Shown here in pieces: positions 41,021 to 49,509 of a stretch of 64,000 bases of DNA. How positions within the stretch are numbered: the stretch's first letter is position 1; each line of letters opens with the position of its first letter. Source of the DNA: Clostridium niameyense (lineage in GTDB: Bacteria > Bacillota > Clostridia > Clostridiales > Clostridiaceae); contig NZ_LN849007.1 of the NCBI RefSeq assembly GCF_001243045.1, forward strand, positions 2,012,989 through 2,076,988, in the 5' to 3' direction. The notes under the pieces were generated by a model. The model had not been told where the DNA came from. It made no database searches and saw only the letters and a list, made by a program, of their open reading frames with translations. A program made the position numbers and the translations under genes.

Positions 41021-41557
41021 ATGAAATTAAAAAATAGAAACATTTTATCTTTATGTTTGTCTTTATTTTTATTAGTTTTTGTGGGAACAGGTTGCGCTAA
41101 TAAAACAAGTGAAAACCCTCCTGCTAACAATAATACAAATACTGCTGGGCAAAAAGCTAATGATAATACAAACACTGCTGATCAAAAAGCTACTGAAAAT
41201 AAAACTACTCCAGAAGTAACAAATGGTGATTTATCCAATAGAGCTAAAAAAATAGCTGATGAATTAGTAAAAATAGACGGAATTGAAAAGGCTAGCGTAG
41301 TTATCTCCGAGAAAAGAGCTTTAGTAGGTGTAACTTTACCTAGCTCTGCTGAAGGAAAAATTACTAATGAATTAAAAAAGAAAGTAGAAGATAAAGTAAA
41401 AAGTACAGACAAGGAAATAGACAATGTAGCTGTTTCAGCTGATGCTGATATTTACCAAAGAATATCAAAAGTGTCTGAAGGTATTATGGGAGGTAAAGGC
41501 ATAAAGGAATTTGGTGATGAAATAGGGGAACTATTTAGAAGAATAACACCACAATAG
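41021..41557 (+). CDS. YhcN/YlaJ family sporulation lipoprotein
   Basis: A 178-residue lipoprotein with lipobox GTGC (Cys about 25). A low-complexity Asn/Thr segment with two near repeats (NTNTAGQKAND and NTNTADQKATE, about 36-60) is followed by a YhcN/YlaJ domain: RAKKIADELVKIDGIEKASVVI, LVGVTLPSS and VDNVAVSADADIYQRI-like sequence. Family members are found in forespore membranes and spore coats. GCGAGGTGA lies before ATG 41021. Monocistronic with a terminator. Confidence 0.88.
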   Translation: MKLKNRNILSLCLSLFLLVFVGTGCANKTSENPPANNNTNTAGQKANDNTNTADQKATENKTTPEVTNGDLSNRAKKIADELVKIDGIEKASVVISEKRALVGVTLPSSAEGKITNELKKKVEDKVKSTDKEIDNVAVSADADIYQRISKVSEGIMGGKGIKEFGDEIGELFRRITPQ

Positions 41558-41565
41558 TTTATAAT

Positions 41566-41611
41566 AAATTAACACTATCAAATTTAATATTATATTTGAT
41601 AGTGTTAATTT
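41566..41611 (+). terminator. Terminator of the YhcN/YlaJ lipoprotein gene
   Basis: An 18-bp perfect stem pairs 41566-41583 with 41594-41611. The T-tract after it is short, but a second GTACCAA/TTGGTAC hairpin followed by TTTTT lies about 35 bases beyond. Confidence 0.75.
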
Positions 41612-41692
41612 ATCCATATTATAACATAATCATTAATTTCAAATTGTACCAATTCTATTTCATTATTAAAGTTGGTACTTTTTCGTATAAAA

Positions 41693-43159
41693 TTATTTTA
41701 CAATTCTTATATTTGATTCACATGTTTCTACCTTTTTACAAGATATAGATTGTGACTTATAGGTCGATTTAATTTTCTCCTCTTTACGCCTTGCAAATAA
41801 ATATAATATATCACCAATGGCAAACCACATTATAATTATTCCCCATTCATAAGGCCAACTTAAAGAAGCTGGAAAACCTGGCATAAACATTAAAAGCATT
41901 GATAAACATAAAGTTATAGCCATTCCTCCTACAAATTTAGGATGTTTAACTTTATAAGGTCTTACCATATTAGGTTCCTTTTTTCTTAAAACTAAGAATG
42001 ATATAGAAACTATTAAATAACATAGTAATATTCCAAATCCACCACAGTTATTTAACCATACTAACATCTTCTCACCAAAGAAAGGTGCAATACTAGACAC
42101 CAAACCTATTAAAAGGATTGCATTGGTTGGTGTTTTATACTTAGGATGAATTTTAGCTAGAAATTTTGGTAACATTCCTGCTTCTGCCATTGAGTATATG
42201 GCTCTACTTCCTCCTATAAAGAAAGAATTCCAACTTGTTATTATTCCTCCTATTCCTGCTAATATCAATATCTTTGATGCTACTACACTTCCGCCAAAAA
42301 CTTTTTTCATAGCATCTGCAGCAACTAAATTTGATGAAGCTATTTCACCTGAATTTAGGGATATTGATGTACTATATATTATCATAGCATACCAAAGTAC
42401 TGCCATAATTACTGATAAAATTATTATCTTTCCTATTTCCTTAAATGGTACATTTATTTCTTCCGCAGCTTGTGGAATTACATCAAATCCAACATACATA
42501 AATGGTGTCATAATAGTTACAGCTAAAATTCCCTTTCCTCCATTTACAAATGTAGGATGAATATTTTGTATACTTCCATTAAATAAACTTCCACCAAATA
42601 ATAAAATTCCTACACATGCAATCATAAATGTTACTACACCTTGCATGAAAGCTGCTGGTTTAGCACCGAAATAGTTTATTGCTGTTATAATTAAAGCACT
42701 TCCTGAACCAATTAACACAAATGTACCATAAATATCACAGCCAGCAATAGTATACATATAGCCCTTCATGTAAGAAAATGAAAATAAGTTTTCTAATACA
42801 GTTGGAAAAGCTACCGCCTCAAATGCAACTACGGAAATATATCCTAAAATTATGGCCCAAGTACATATGAAGGATGGAGTTCTTCCTAAGGCTCTATAGC
42901 TAAACACAAGATCTCCTCCGCATTTAGGCATAGCAGATGTTAATTCTGCATAAGTTAAACCTACAAAGAGTACCATTATACCCCCTATTACGAAAGCTAA
43001 CATCGCCCCCAAACTTCCTGCGCCTTTTATCCATTGTCCTGTAAGAACAACCCATCCCCAACCGATCATAGCTCCAAAGGCTAGGGCCATAATATCTTTT
43101 TTGGATAAAACTCTTTCAAAACTTTCCTCGTTACTACTGGCGACACCTTTCTTACTCAT
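41693..43159 (-). CDS. APC-family amino-acid permease
   Basis: A 488-residue membrane transporter with about twelve hydrophobic segments. The first helix carries the APC motif FGAMIGWGWVVLTGQW, and later come VGLTYAELTSAMPKCGGDLVF, PFMYVGFDVIPQAAEEI (the helix 6 region) and FFIGGSRAIYSMAEAGMLP. These match the cationic/neutral amino-acid and amine branch of the superfamily. The substrate is not deducible. ATG 43159 is nine bases after GGGAG and is preferred over ATG 43168. It is transcribed alone from a strong promoter about 210 bases upstream. Confidence 0.9.
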   Translation of the reverse strand: MSKKGVASSNEESFERVLSKKDIMALAFGAMIGWGWVVLTGQWIKGAGSLGAMLAFVIGGIMVLFVGLTYAELTSAMPKCGGDLVFSYRALGRTPSFICTWAIILGYISVVAFEAVAFPTVLENLFSFSYMKGYMYTIAGCDIYGTFVLIGSGSALIITAINYFGAKPAAFMQGVVTFMIACVGILLFGGSLFNGSIQNIHPTFVNGGKGILAVTIMTPFMYVGFDVIPQAAEEINVPFKEIGKIIILSVIMAVLWYAMIIYSTSISLNSGEIASSNLVAADAMKKVFGGSVVASKILILAGIGGIITSWNSFFIGGSRAIYSMAEAGMLPKFLAKIHPKYKTPTNAILLIGLVSSIAPFFGEKMLVWLNNCGGFGILLCYLIVSISFLVLRKKEPNMVRPYKVKHPKFVGGMAITLCLSMLLMFMPGFPASLSWPYEWGIIIMWFAIGDILYLFARRKEEKIKSTYKSQSISCKKVETCESNIRIVK

Positions 43160-43368
43160 AACATACATCTCCCTTTACATTTTGTATTTAATTTTTTATT
43201 TATTTAATAATTTATTTTTAACAATTTTATAAATATATAGGCTTTAGGACTCTAAAAGGAGTATACTAACTCTAAATTTTCTATAAACTCGTCTACTTTT
43301 GTGTCTTAATCATTGGTTATGTTTTCTTTAAATAGTAGCAACTTATATAATTGTAATGTTGTTACTAA
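43160..43368 (-). other. Long 5' leader of the APC permease gene
   Basis: About 200 bases separate the predicted transcription start from the ribosome-binding site. The leader has no coding frame and several short inverted repeats, including GAGTATACT near 43258. It matches no riboswitch class that I recognise. Confidence 0.4.
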
Positions 43369-43398
43369 ATTATAATACTTTTACATTGGAATTGTCAA
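43369..43398 (-). promoter_or_regulatory. Promoter of the APC permease gene
   Basis: On the minus strand a perfect TTGACA (43398-43393) and a perfect TATAAT (43374-43369) are 18 bases apart. Confidence 0.82.
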
Positions 43399-43545
43399 CC
43401 AATTTTTTATTTTTTGAAATATCGTACATTTACAATGAGAATTTTTTATTAATTAATTATTAACTTCACTAATTTTTATTATTATCATAAAATTATTATA
43501 TATATTTTAATAACAATACATATTTAAATTATAATTATCTATTTT

Positions 43546-43596
43546 TGAAAAATAAAAATACCCTAGAAAGAATTTTTTTAATTCTTCTAAGGTATT
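43546..43596 (-). terminator. Terminator of the pst operon
   Basis: On the minus strand ATACCTTAGAAGAATT pairs with AATTCTTTCTAGGGTAT (one bulge), followed by TTTTATTTTT. Confidence 0.88.
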
Positions 43597-43639
43597 ATTT
43601 TTATCTACTTAAACTTTAATTTATAGATATAAAAGTAAC

Positions 43640-44110
43640 TTAATCCCTTAAAGTTGCTATTATCCTATTAGTATTTTGAAATAGAATAAAAGCTGAATTT
43701 ATATCTTTAACTACTATGTCTGATTCTAATAATAGCCTACCTGCACAACCTTCTTCTCCTATAACTGCAACAGACAATACAGCTTCTTTAAACATTTCTA
43801 TATCATTCATACCATTACCTACTACCACAGTATTTTTAGAATCTAAACTATGAACAAAGTCTTTTTTATACTTAGTTGCATTTCCCTTTGGAAAAGTTTC
43901 TATTTTAATGGGTAAATCCCTACATTGTTGTTGTACATTTCCATAAGTATCTGCTGTTAATATATAAATATTAAATTTTTTACTTAGTTCCACAAGATTC
44001 TTTTTTACATATTCATTTAGAATTCCATCTACTGCTATAGTACCATTATAATCAAAAACTATATTTTTTATATTTAAAGTTTCTCTTCCTTGAATATTTA
44101 TAGATTCCAT
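43640..44110 (-). CDS. HAD-superfamily protein resembling a soluble P-type ATPase domain
   Basis: A 156-residue cytoplasmic protein, last in the pst operon. HAD motif I is FDYNGT: the nucleophile Asp is kept, but the second acidic residue of ordinary HAD phosphatases is Asn, as in the DKTGT style of P-type ATPases. Motif II is ILTADTYG, the conserved lysine is in FPKGNATKYK, and motif III/IV is VVVGNGMNDIEMFKEA. The closest group is the soluble P-type-ATPase-like proteins (COG4087). GGAGGA precedes ATG 44110. The operon carries this gene where phoU often lies; its activity is uncertain. Confidence 0.82.
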   Translation of the reverse strand: MESINIQGRETLNIKNIVFDYNGTIAVDGILNEYVKKNLVELSKKFNIYILTADTYGNVQQQCRDLPIKIETFPKGNATKYKKDFVHSLDSKNTVVVGNGMNDIEMFKEAVLSVAVIGEEGCAGRLLLESDIVVKDINSAFILFQNTNRIIATLRD

Positions 44111-44152
44111 GAGTTCCTCCTATTATGTCCTATTTACACATATTTTTAAATT

Positions 44153-44902
44153 CTATCCGAATATACCCTGTATATAATTTAGTGTTCTTTCGTCTTTAGG
44201 ATTTTCAAACATTTTATTTGTTTTATTAACTTCAATAATTTCTCCATCTAACATAAAAATTGTCTTATCTGAAATTCTTTTTGCTTGAGCTAAATTATGA
44301 GTAACAATAACTATAGTATAATGTTTTTTCAGTTCAAGTAGCATTTTTTCTATAATAGCAGTATTTCTTACATCTAAAGCAGAACAAGGCTCATCCATTA
44401 AAAGCACCTCGGGTTCTGCAGCTAAAGCTCTTGCTATACACAATCTTTGTTGCTGACCACCAGATAATTTAAGTGCAGACATATTTAAATCTTCTTTTAT
44501 CTCTTCATATAATCCAACTAACTCTAATTTATCTTTTATTATATTTTTAGCAGTATCCTTATCTTTTACTCCATAATATTTCAATACATAATTAATATTT
44601 TTATATATAGAAAAAGGAAATGGTGCTGGAGTTTGAAAAACACATCCTATACTTTTTCTTAATTTGTCTAAAGGCATTTCATTTGTTTCTTTACCATTAA
44701 ATAAAATTTGTCCTTTTACATTGGATTCAGTATTTTCTTTTGTAATGCCATTTAAAGTTTTTAAAAATGTAGATTTTCCACAACCTGAGGGCCCCATTAT
44801 TGCAGTTATTTTATTTTTTTCCACGGAAATATCTATATTTTTTAATACTTGTTTTTTGCCAAAATATACACTTAAGTCTCTTACATCTATTATTTTTTCC
44901 AT
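44153..44902 (-). CDS. pstB: Phosphate ABC transporter ATP-binding protein
   Basis: The ATPase of high-affinity phosphate uptake. The 249-residue protein has Walker A GPSGCGKST followed by FLKTLNGI, the Q-loop FQTPAPFPFSIYKN, the signature LSGGQQQR, Walker B VLLMDEPCSALD and the switch His in VTHNLAQAKRISD. The last segment and the CSALD variant are characteristic of PstB. GAGGG precedes ATG 44902, which is only a few bases from the pstA stop codon, so translation is coupled. It is the fourth gene of pstS-C-A-B. Confidence 0.93.
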   Translation of the reverse strand: MEKIIDVRDLSVYFGKKQVLKNIDISVEKNKITAIMGPSGCGKSTFLKTLNGITKENTESNVKGQILFNGKETNEMPLDKLRKSIGCVFQTPAPFPFSIYKNINYVLKYYGVKDKDTAKNIIKDKLELVGLYEEIKEDLNMSALKLSGGQQQRLCIARALAAEPEVLLMDEPCSALDVRNTAIIEKMLLELKKHYTIVIVTHNLAQAKRISDKTIFMLDGEIIEVNKTNKMFENPKDERTLNYIQGIFG

Positions 44903-44905
44903 ATT

Positions 44906-45736
44906 TTATGCCCTCCCTTTTCTTACAACTATCATAGCCATAAAATTTAAAATCATAAGAATAGCTATTAAAACAAATGCAGTTCCATAAGCATTCTCCA
45001 TAGATATTCCCTGACTTATTAATATATATAGGTGATAAGAAAGTGCCATAACTGGTGATGAAAATGAATTAGGATTTGGTGCTGAAACTACTGCAGAAGT
45101 TAGCATAATTGGTGCTGTAGCCCCCATAGCAAATCCGCTAGATAACATAATTCCAGACACGATTTCTTCTATACATTCAGGCAATATTATATTAAATAAA
45201 GTATAGGTTTTATCCATACCCAACGCATATGATGAAAGTATTATATTCTCATCTACACCTTCTAAAGCCTTTTCTGTGCTTATTTCTATATAAGGAAAAA
45301 TCATAATAGATAATGTAATACCTCCTGCTAAAAGAGATACCCCTAGCTTTAAAAAAAATACTAAAAAGGAATATCCAAATAAACCCAAAACTATAGATGG
45401 AATGCCTGAAATAGAATTTATAATTATATGCATTAAAGAATTAATTTTTTTATTTTTGCTATATAAACTAAGATAAATTGCTGTAGCTATACCAAGTATA
45501 GCTGCAACTACACAACTTATTAGCATAAGAGATAAACTTCCCAATATAGCGGGGAGTATGCCTCCCTCTTTTCCTAAGGGTATTCCTTCCGGTCTTCCTA
45601 ATAAAAAATCCTTATTTATAACTACATATCCTTTTTTCAATATATAAATAATTATAAAAAAAACTATAGAAATTACTATAAAAATGCTTAAAAAATACCA
45701 TAAAAATAATAATATATTTTTAAAAGACTTCTTCAT
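44906..45736 (-). CDS. pstA: Phosphate ABC transporter permease PstA
   Basis: One of two membrane subunits of the phosphate importer. The 276-residue protein has six predicted helices. The permease coupling loop reads EISTEKALEGVDENIILSSYALGMDKTYTLFNIILP, the EAA-type motif contacting PstB. IINSISGIPSIVLGLFGY is the conserved Pst/Cys-permease stretch. It begins 15 bases after pstC with an AGAGG site and abuts pstB. Confidence 0.93.
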   Translation of the reverse strand: MKKSFKNILLFLWYFLSIFIVISIVFFIIIYILKKGYVVINKDFLLGRPEGIPLGKEGGILPAILGSLSLMLISCVVAAILGIATAIYLSLYSKNKKINSLMHIIINSISGIPSIVLGLFGYSFLVFFLKLGVSLLAGGITLSIMIFPYIEISTEKALEGVDENIILSSYALGMDKTYTLFNIILPECIEEIVSGIMLSSGFAMGATAPIMLTSAVVSAPNPNSFSSPVMALSYHLYILISQGISMENAYGTAFVLIAILMILNFMAMIVVRKGRA

Positions 45737-45751
45737 AACTAGGCCTCTTTT

Positions 45752-46615
45752 CTACAAAATTATGCTTTTCTTTATATGATAAAATATAATATTTATAACA
45801 ATTAATATAATCATAAGTATAAATCCTGATGCAAATAAAGCATGATAATGTACGCTTCCTATCTGAGCTGAACCCATTTCTAGTGCTATTAATGAAGGTA
45901 TAGTTTCCCCCTTACTTAAAAGCTTAGGCATTACAGAACTGTTTCCTATAACCATCATTACTGCCATAGTTTCCCCCATGCCTCTTCCTATAGCTAATAC
46001 AATAGATGCTATTATAGCTTTTTTTGAAGCTGGTATAACTAAATTATTCATCATATACCACTTTGAAACGCCGAGAGCTTGTGAATAAGTATAATACTTT
46101 TCATAAGCTTTAACCATAGTATCTGTACAATTAGATATTATAAAAGGCAAAATCATAATTGATAAAACTATAGAAGCACTTAAAATTGTTTCACCTGAAG
46201 AAATATTTTGTCTTTTCTCTAAACATTTAACCACTACTGAAAGTCCTATAAAACCATAAATAACTGATGGTATACCAGATAACATTTCTATCATAGGTTT
46301 TAATATATTTCTTATTTTTTCTGAAACAATATTAGCTAAAAATATTGAAGCTCCTATACCTATAGGCAATGATATTAATATAGCTAGAAAAGTTACATAC
46401 AAAGTTGATGCTATAAATGGAAATATAGACACCTTAGCTGGTTCATCTAATGGTTCCCACACAGTTTTTGTTATAAAATCTAAAAAAGATACATGCTGAA
46501 AAGTAGCTATTCCCTCTCTAAATATAAAAATTAAAATTAGAGATAAAATTATTAAAGATAATAAAGTTATAATTTTTATAAATATGTGAAAAAAATTATC
46601 CCAAAATTTATGCAA
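45752..46615 (-). CDS. pstC: Phosphate ABC transporter permease PstC
   Basis: The second membrane subunit of the phosphate importer. The 287-residue protein has six helices. Conserved Pst blocks are EPLDEPAKVSIFPFIASTLYVT, IEMLSGIPSVIYGFIGLSVV, and the coupling loop YTYSQALGVSKWYMMNNLVIPASKKAIIAS. AIGRGMGETMAVMMVIGNS is diagnostic for PstC. The GTG at 46624 is part of the Shine-Dalgarno sequence GAGGTGA, so I place the start at TTG 46615. It lies 63 bases after pstS. Confidence 0.92.
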   Translation of the reverse strand: MHKFWDNFFHIFIKIITLLSLIILSLILIFIFREGIATFQHVSFLDFITKTVWEPLDEPAKVSIFPFIASTLYVTFLAILISLPIGIGASIFLANIVSEKIRNILKPMIEMLSGIPSVIYGFIGLSVVVKCLEKRQNISSGETILSASIVLSIMILPFIISNCTDTMVKAYEKYYTYSQALGVSKWYMMNNLVIPASKKAIIASIVLAIGRGMGETMAVMMVIGNSSVMPKLLSKGETIPSLIALEMGSAQIGSVHYHALFASGFILMIILIVINIIFYHIKKSIIL

Positions 46616-46678
46616 AATATTCACCTCTTAATAAATATAAGAAAGGAAAAACTTCCTTTCTTATATCCATTTTTTATA

Positions 46679-47590
46679 TTATTTTACTGAAACAAATCCT
46701 GAATCATCTATAATTTTTAAACCCTCATCAGTTTTTAAGAAATCAACAAAAGCTTTTTCCACTGGTGTAAGTTCCCCATCTTTTACAAGTAAAAGAGGTC
46801 TTGCAATTTTATACTTTCCATCAGCTATATTTTCTTTTGTTGGAGCTATTTTATCAACTTCCATTGGAATTAATTTTCCTTCATGTTGTTTTACAAGACC
46901 TACTGACGCATATCCTATAGCATTCTTATTTTCTATTATTTTTTCTGTTAAAGCTCCCATAGATGGTGCTTGTACAGCATCTTTACTTACTTTTTTATCT
47001 CCCATTACAGCTTTTTGGAATACCTTAGCAGCTCCACCACCTGCATCCCTTACCACAATGACTATTTTATTATCAGGTAGAGATGAATCTACATCCTTCC
47101 AAGTTTTTGCTTCTCCTGAGAATATTTTTTGAATTTCTGATGTTGTAAGATTTTTTTTGTTTTTTAAAATCGGATTTTGTGGGTTTACAGATAAAGTTAA
47201 TGCATCATACCCTATCTTAGTTTCATTGTATTTTTTTAACTTTCCTTTTTCTTCTTTACTAACTTCTCTAGATACTAATCCAAAGTTAGCTGTTTTTTCT
47301 AAAGCAGCTTTTATTCCTGCACCAGATCCACCTGAAGATACGGATACTTCTATATTTTCATCAGGTAAACCTTCCTTCATTTTTTTCCAAGTTCCATGAT
47401 TATTTTTTAATTTATCTCCTGCTTTAGAAATTATAGGGGCCATAGTAGATGAGCCTATACACATAATCTTTCCTGATTGTTTTTTATCAGATGATTTTTC
47501 ATTAGATACAGTTGCCTTATTACCACAGCCTACACACATAAGCCCTACAGCTAACACAAGACTTATTACCAATGATAATCTTTTTTTCAT
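46679..47590 (-). CDS. pstS: Phosphate-binding lipoprotein PstS
   Basis: Captures phosphate outside the membrane for PstCAB. The 303-residue protein has a lipoprotein signal ending LMCVGC (second Cys about residue 21). The mature chain contains the phosphate-binding loops GSSTMAPII, SSGGSGAGIKAAL, REVSKEEK and VRDAGGGAAKVFQKAV, and the PstS-specific LTTSEIQKIFSGEAKTWKDV. GGGAGG eight bases upstream supports ATG 47590 over 47605. It heads the operon, with a possible PhoP box in front. Confidence 0.94.
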   Translation of the reverse strand: MKKRLSLVISLVLAVGLMCVGCGNKATVSNEKSSDKKQSGKIMCIGSSTMAPIISKAGDKLKNNHGTWKKMKEGLPDENIEVSVSSGGSGAGIKAALEKTANFGLVSREVSKEEKGKLKKYNETKIGYDALTLSVNPQNPILKNKKNLTTSEIQKIFSGEAKTWKDVDSSLPDNKIVIVVRDAGGGAAKVFQKAVMGDKKVSKDAVQAPSMGALTEKIIENKNAIGYASVGLVKQHEGKLIPMEVDKIAPTKENIADGKYKIARPLLLVKDGELTPVEKAFVDFLKTDEGLKIIDDSGFVSVK

Positions 47591-47638
47591 TGTATTACCT
47601 CCCATGTTATTTTATAAAATATATTTCCATACACAATA

Positions 47639-47655
47639 TTAACATAATTCTTACA
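47639..47655. promoter_or_regulatory. Possible PhoP box upstream of pstS
   Basis: TTAACA, five bases, then CTTACA: a direct repeat of TT(A/C)ACA-like hexamers spaced as in PhoP-regulated promoters of Bacillus. The orientation is opposite to the gene, which weakens the call. Confidence 0.35.
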
Positions 47656-47759
47656 GCAAATATATACAAATAACCCCAAAATTCCTTAATATTATATAAT
47701 TATTACTTATAGATTCATGGTTAATTATTTTCTTTTCTTATACTATAAACAATAAATCT

Positions 47760-49258
47760 TTAATATGTTATAAAAAATTTCATTATAATAGGTTGTTGTA
47801 AATTAATATTTTTATAGTTTTTTATAGAGTTTTTTATAACTAGGTAATAGGTAGAACCAAGTTTATAATTTTCTCTATTTTTTACTATAATGCTTTTATT
47901 TGAAATTTTTGTATCTATATTAGGTACTATATTAAGAGAACCATCTAAAACATATACTATCTTATTTAACTCCTGCTCTTTTAACTTGGAATTAAAATTT
48001 ATAGTCCAAATCTTATTAGAATGCACATTATATCTATTTTCCCAAAATTTATATCCTTTAAATAACTCACTAAAAAGTATCTCTAATTTTTCTTTATCTT
48101 CTATATAATCTTCTAGCTTTAACTTTTCTTCTATAGCATTATTAATATTATAATAATATAAGTAACCATCCTTTATATATAAATCTTTAACATAAACATT
48201 TAATATTTTTGATAGTTCTTGTCCATCTTTTTTTATTTTATATAGATTTCCACCATCGGAATAATTAGAAAAATAAATCCATTCTCCATGCTGAGCTAAA
48301 TATGTAGCTGATTGTTGAAATATTTTTATGTCTTCTTTACCATCAAAACTCATTTTATAAATTCCATTACCATCATTTTTATTGCTATAATAAATATAAT
48401 TATTATCTTTTACTACACTTTTTGCCTTATGAAGATATTTAAAGTAATTATCTGTACATTTAGGAAACTTTGTTCTATCCCATACATGATCCTTCGATAA
48501 TTCTTCATCTGTAACATTTAAATATTTATAATGAGCATTAGTTTTATAAAAATTAGAATCATTCCAAGTTGCATCTACATGATAAAATTTGTTGTTTATC
48601 TTTACTATATTCCAAGCATGATCCGTTCCTGCAAAACCCACTACTCTTATAGCATAAATTCCAACTTTATTAAGTAAAATTTGCATAGCTCTAGTATATC
48701 CATCACACACCGCCTCATTATTTACAATACATCCATAGGATGTAAAACTTAATCCTTTAGTATCTAAAATATAATTTGTATTTAAAACTATATAATCATG
48801 TATTGCTATTTCTTTTTGAAATTCCGTCATGTTAGGTTTTATAATATTATTTAAAATTTCATCTATCTTATTATTAAACTCATTTTTCATTTTCATTATA
48901 GTGTTAGCATCATATTTATATTTTAATTCCAACACACCATTGCTCCAAAAATAAATTTGTGCAGTATTGTCAAAATAAAATATTTCCGGATGGTCATTTA
49001 AAATTTTATCTAAGGTATCAAATACCTCCTTACTATTATGAGAGTATCTAGATGTATCTGATGTTTTTTCAAACTTAAAATATCACTCAATATACTATCA
49101 TATAATTCATTATTATAATTTGAATTCGATGCATAATAACATTTTCCTAACTCCTTTGGAGCCTCATATTTTTTTTCATTATTTTTTGCAAAAACTTTAT
49201 TACATGAAAATATAAATATAATAATATAAATTATAAAAAATACTTTTAATTTTTTCAT
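47760..49258 (-). pseudogene. Secreted transglutaminase-like protein, interrupted by a frameshift in a poly-A tract
   Basis: The 5' part (from ATG 49258, SD AGGAG) encodes a signal sequence and about 63 further residues, then stops at 49010. The 3' part is open in the -1 frame and encodes a complete transglutaminase-like domain. It has Cys in NEAVCDGYTRAMQILL, His in GTDHAWNIVKINNKFYHVDATW, and Asp in DATW, followed by a beta-propeller-like region with YIYYSNKNDG and WIYFSNYSDGG repeats. At 49064-49069 the coding strand has six A residues. A seventh would join the frames: L-S-L-K-K then T-S-D-T-S-R-Y-S-H and on to EVFDTLDKILNDHPEIFYFDN. Whether this is decay, phase variation or a sequencing error cannot be told here. 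Confidence 0.8.
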
Positions 49259-49444
49259 AAATTCTCCTTGCATAGTATAAATTCATCAAAATTGTGATTA
49301 TTAAAAATATTATAGACTAATTTTATCATATCTTTTTAATTTATTGCCAGGTTTCATGTAATATTATAGTGTTTTTCAAAATATCACTTATAACAAATCA
49401 CGGTTTAGTTACAATTATTTAGGTTAATATTAGATTTTTTGTTC

Positions 49445-49506
49445 TTTATTTAATAAAAAATTACCCTTATATACATTATATTTATATTGTATGTAAGGGT
49501 AATTTT
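49445..49506 (-). terminator. Terminator of the 747-residue CWB2 protein gene
   Basis: On the minus strand AAAATTACCCTTACATAC pairs with GTATATAAGGGTAATTTT (one mismatch), followed by a T-rich run. Confidence 0.85.
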
Positions 49507-49509
49507 ATA

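Noticed and set aside
49060..49075. Programmed -1 frameshifting at the A6-C tract of the transglutaminase gene
   Set aside because: In the zero frame the codons are AAA AAA CAT, not the xxA AAA AAC phasing of a standard slippery site, and I saw no clear downstream pseudoknot. A one-base deletion is simpler.
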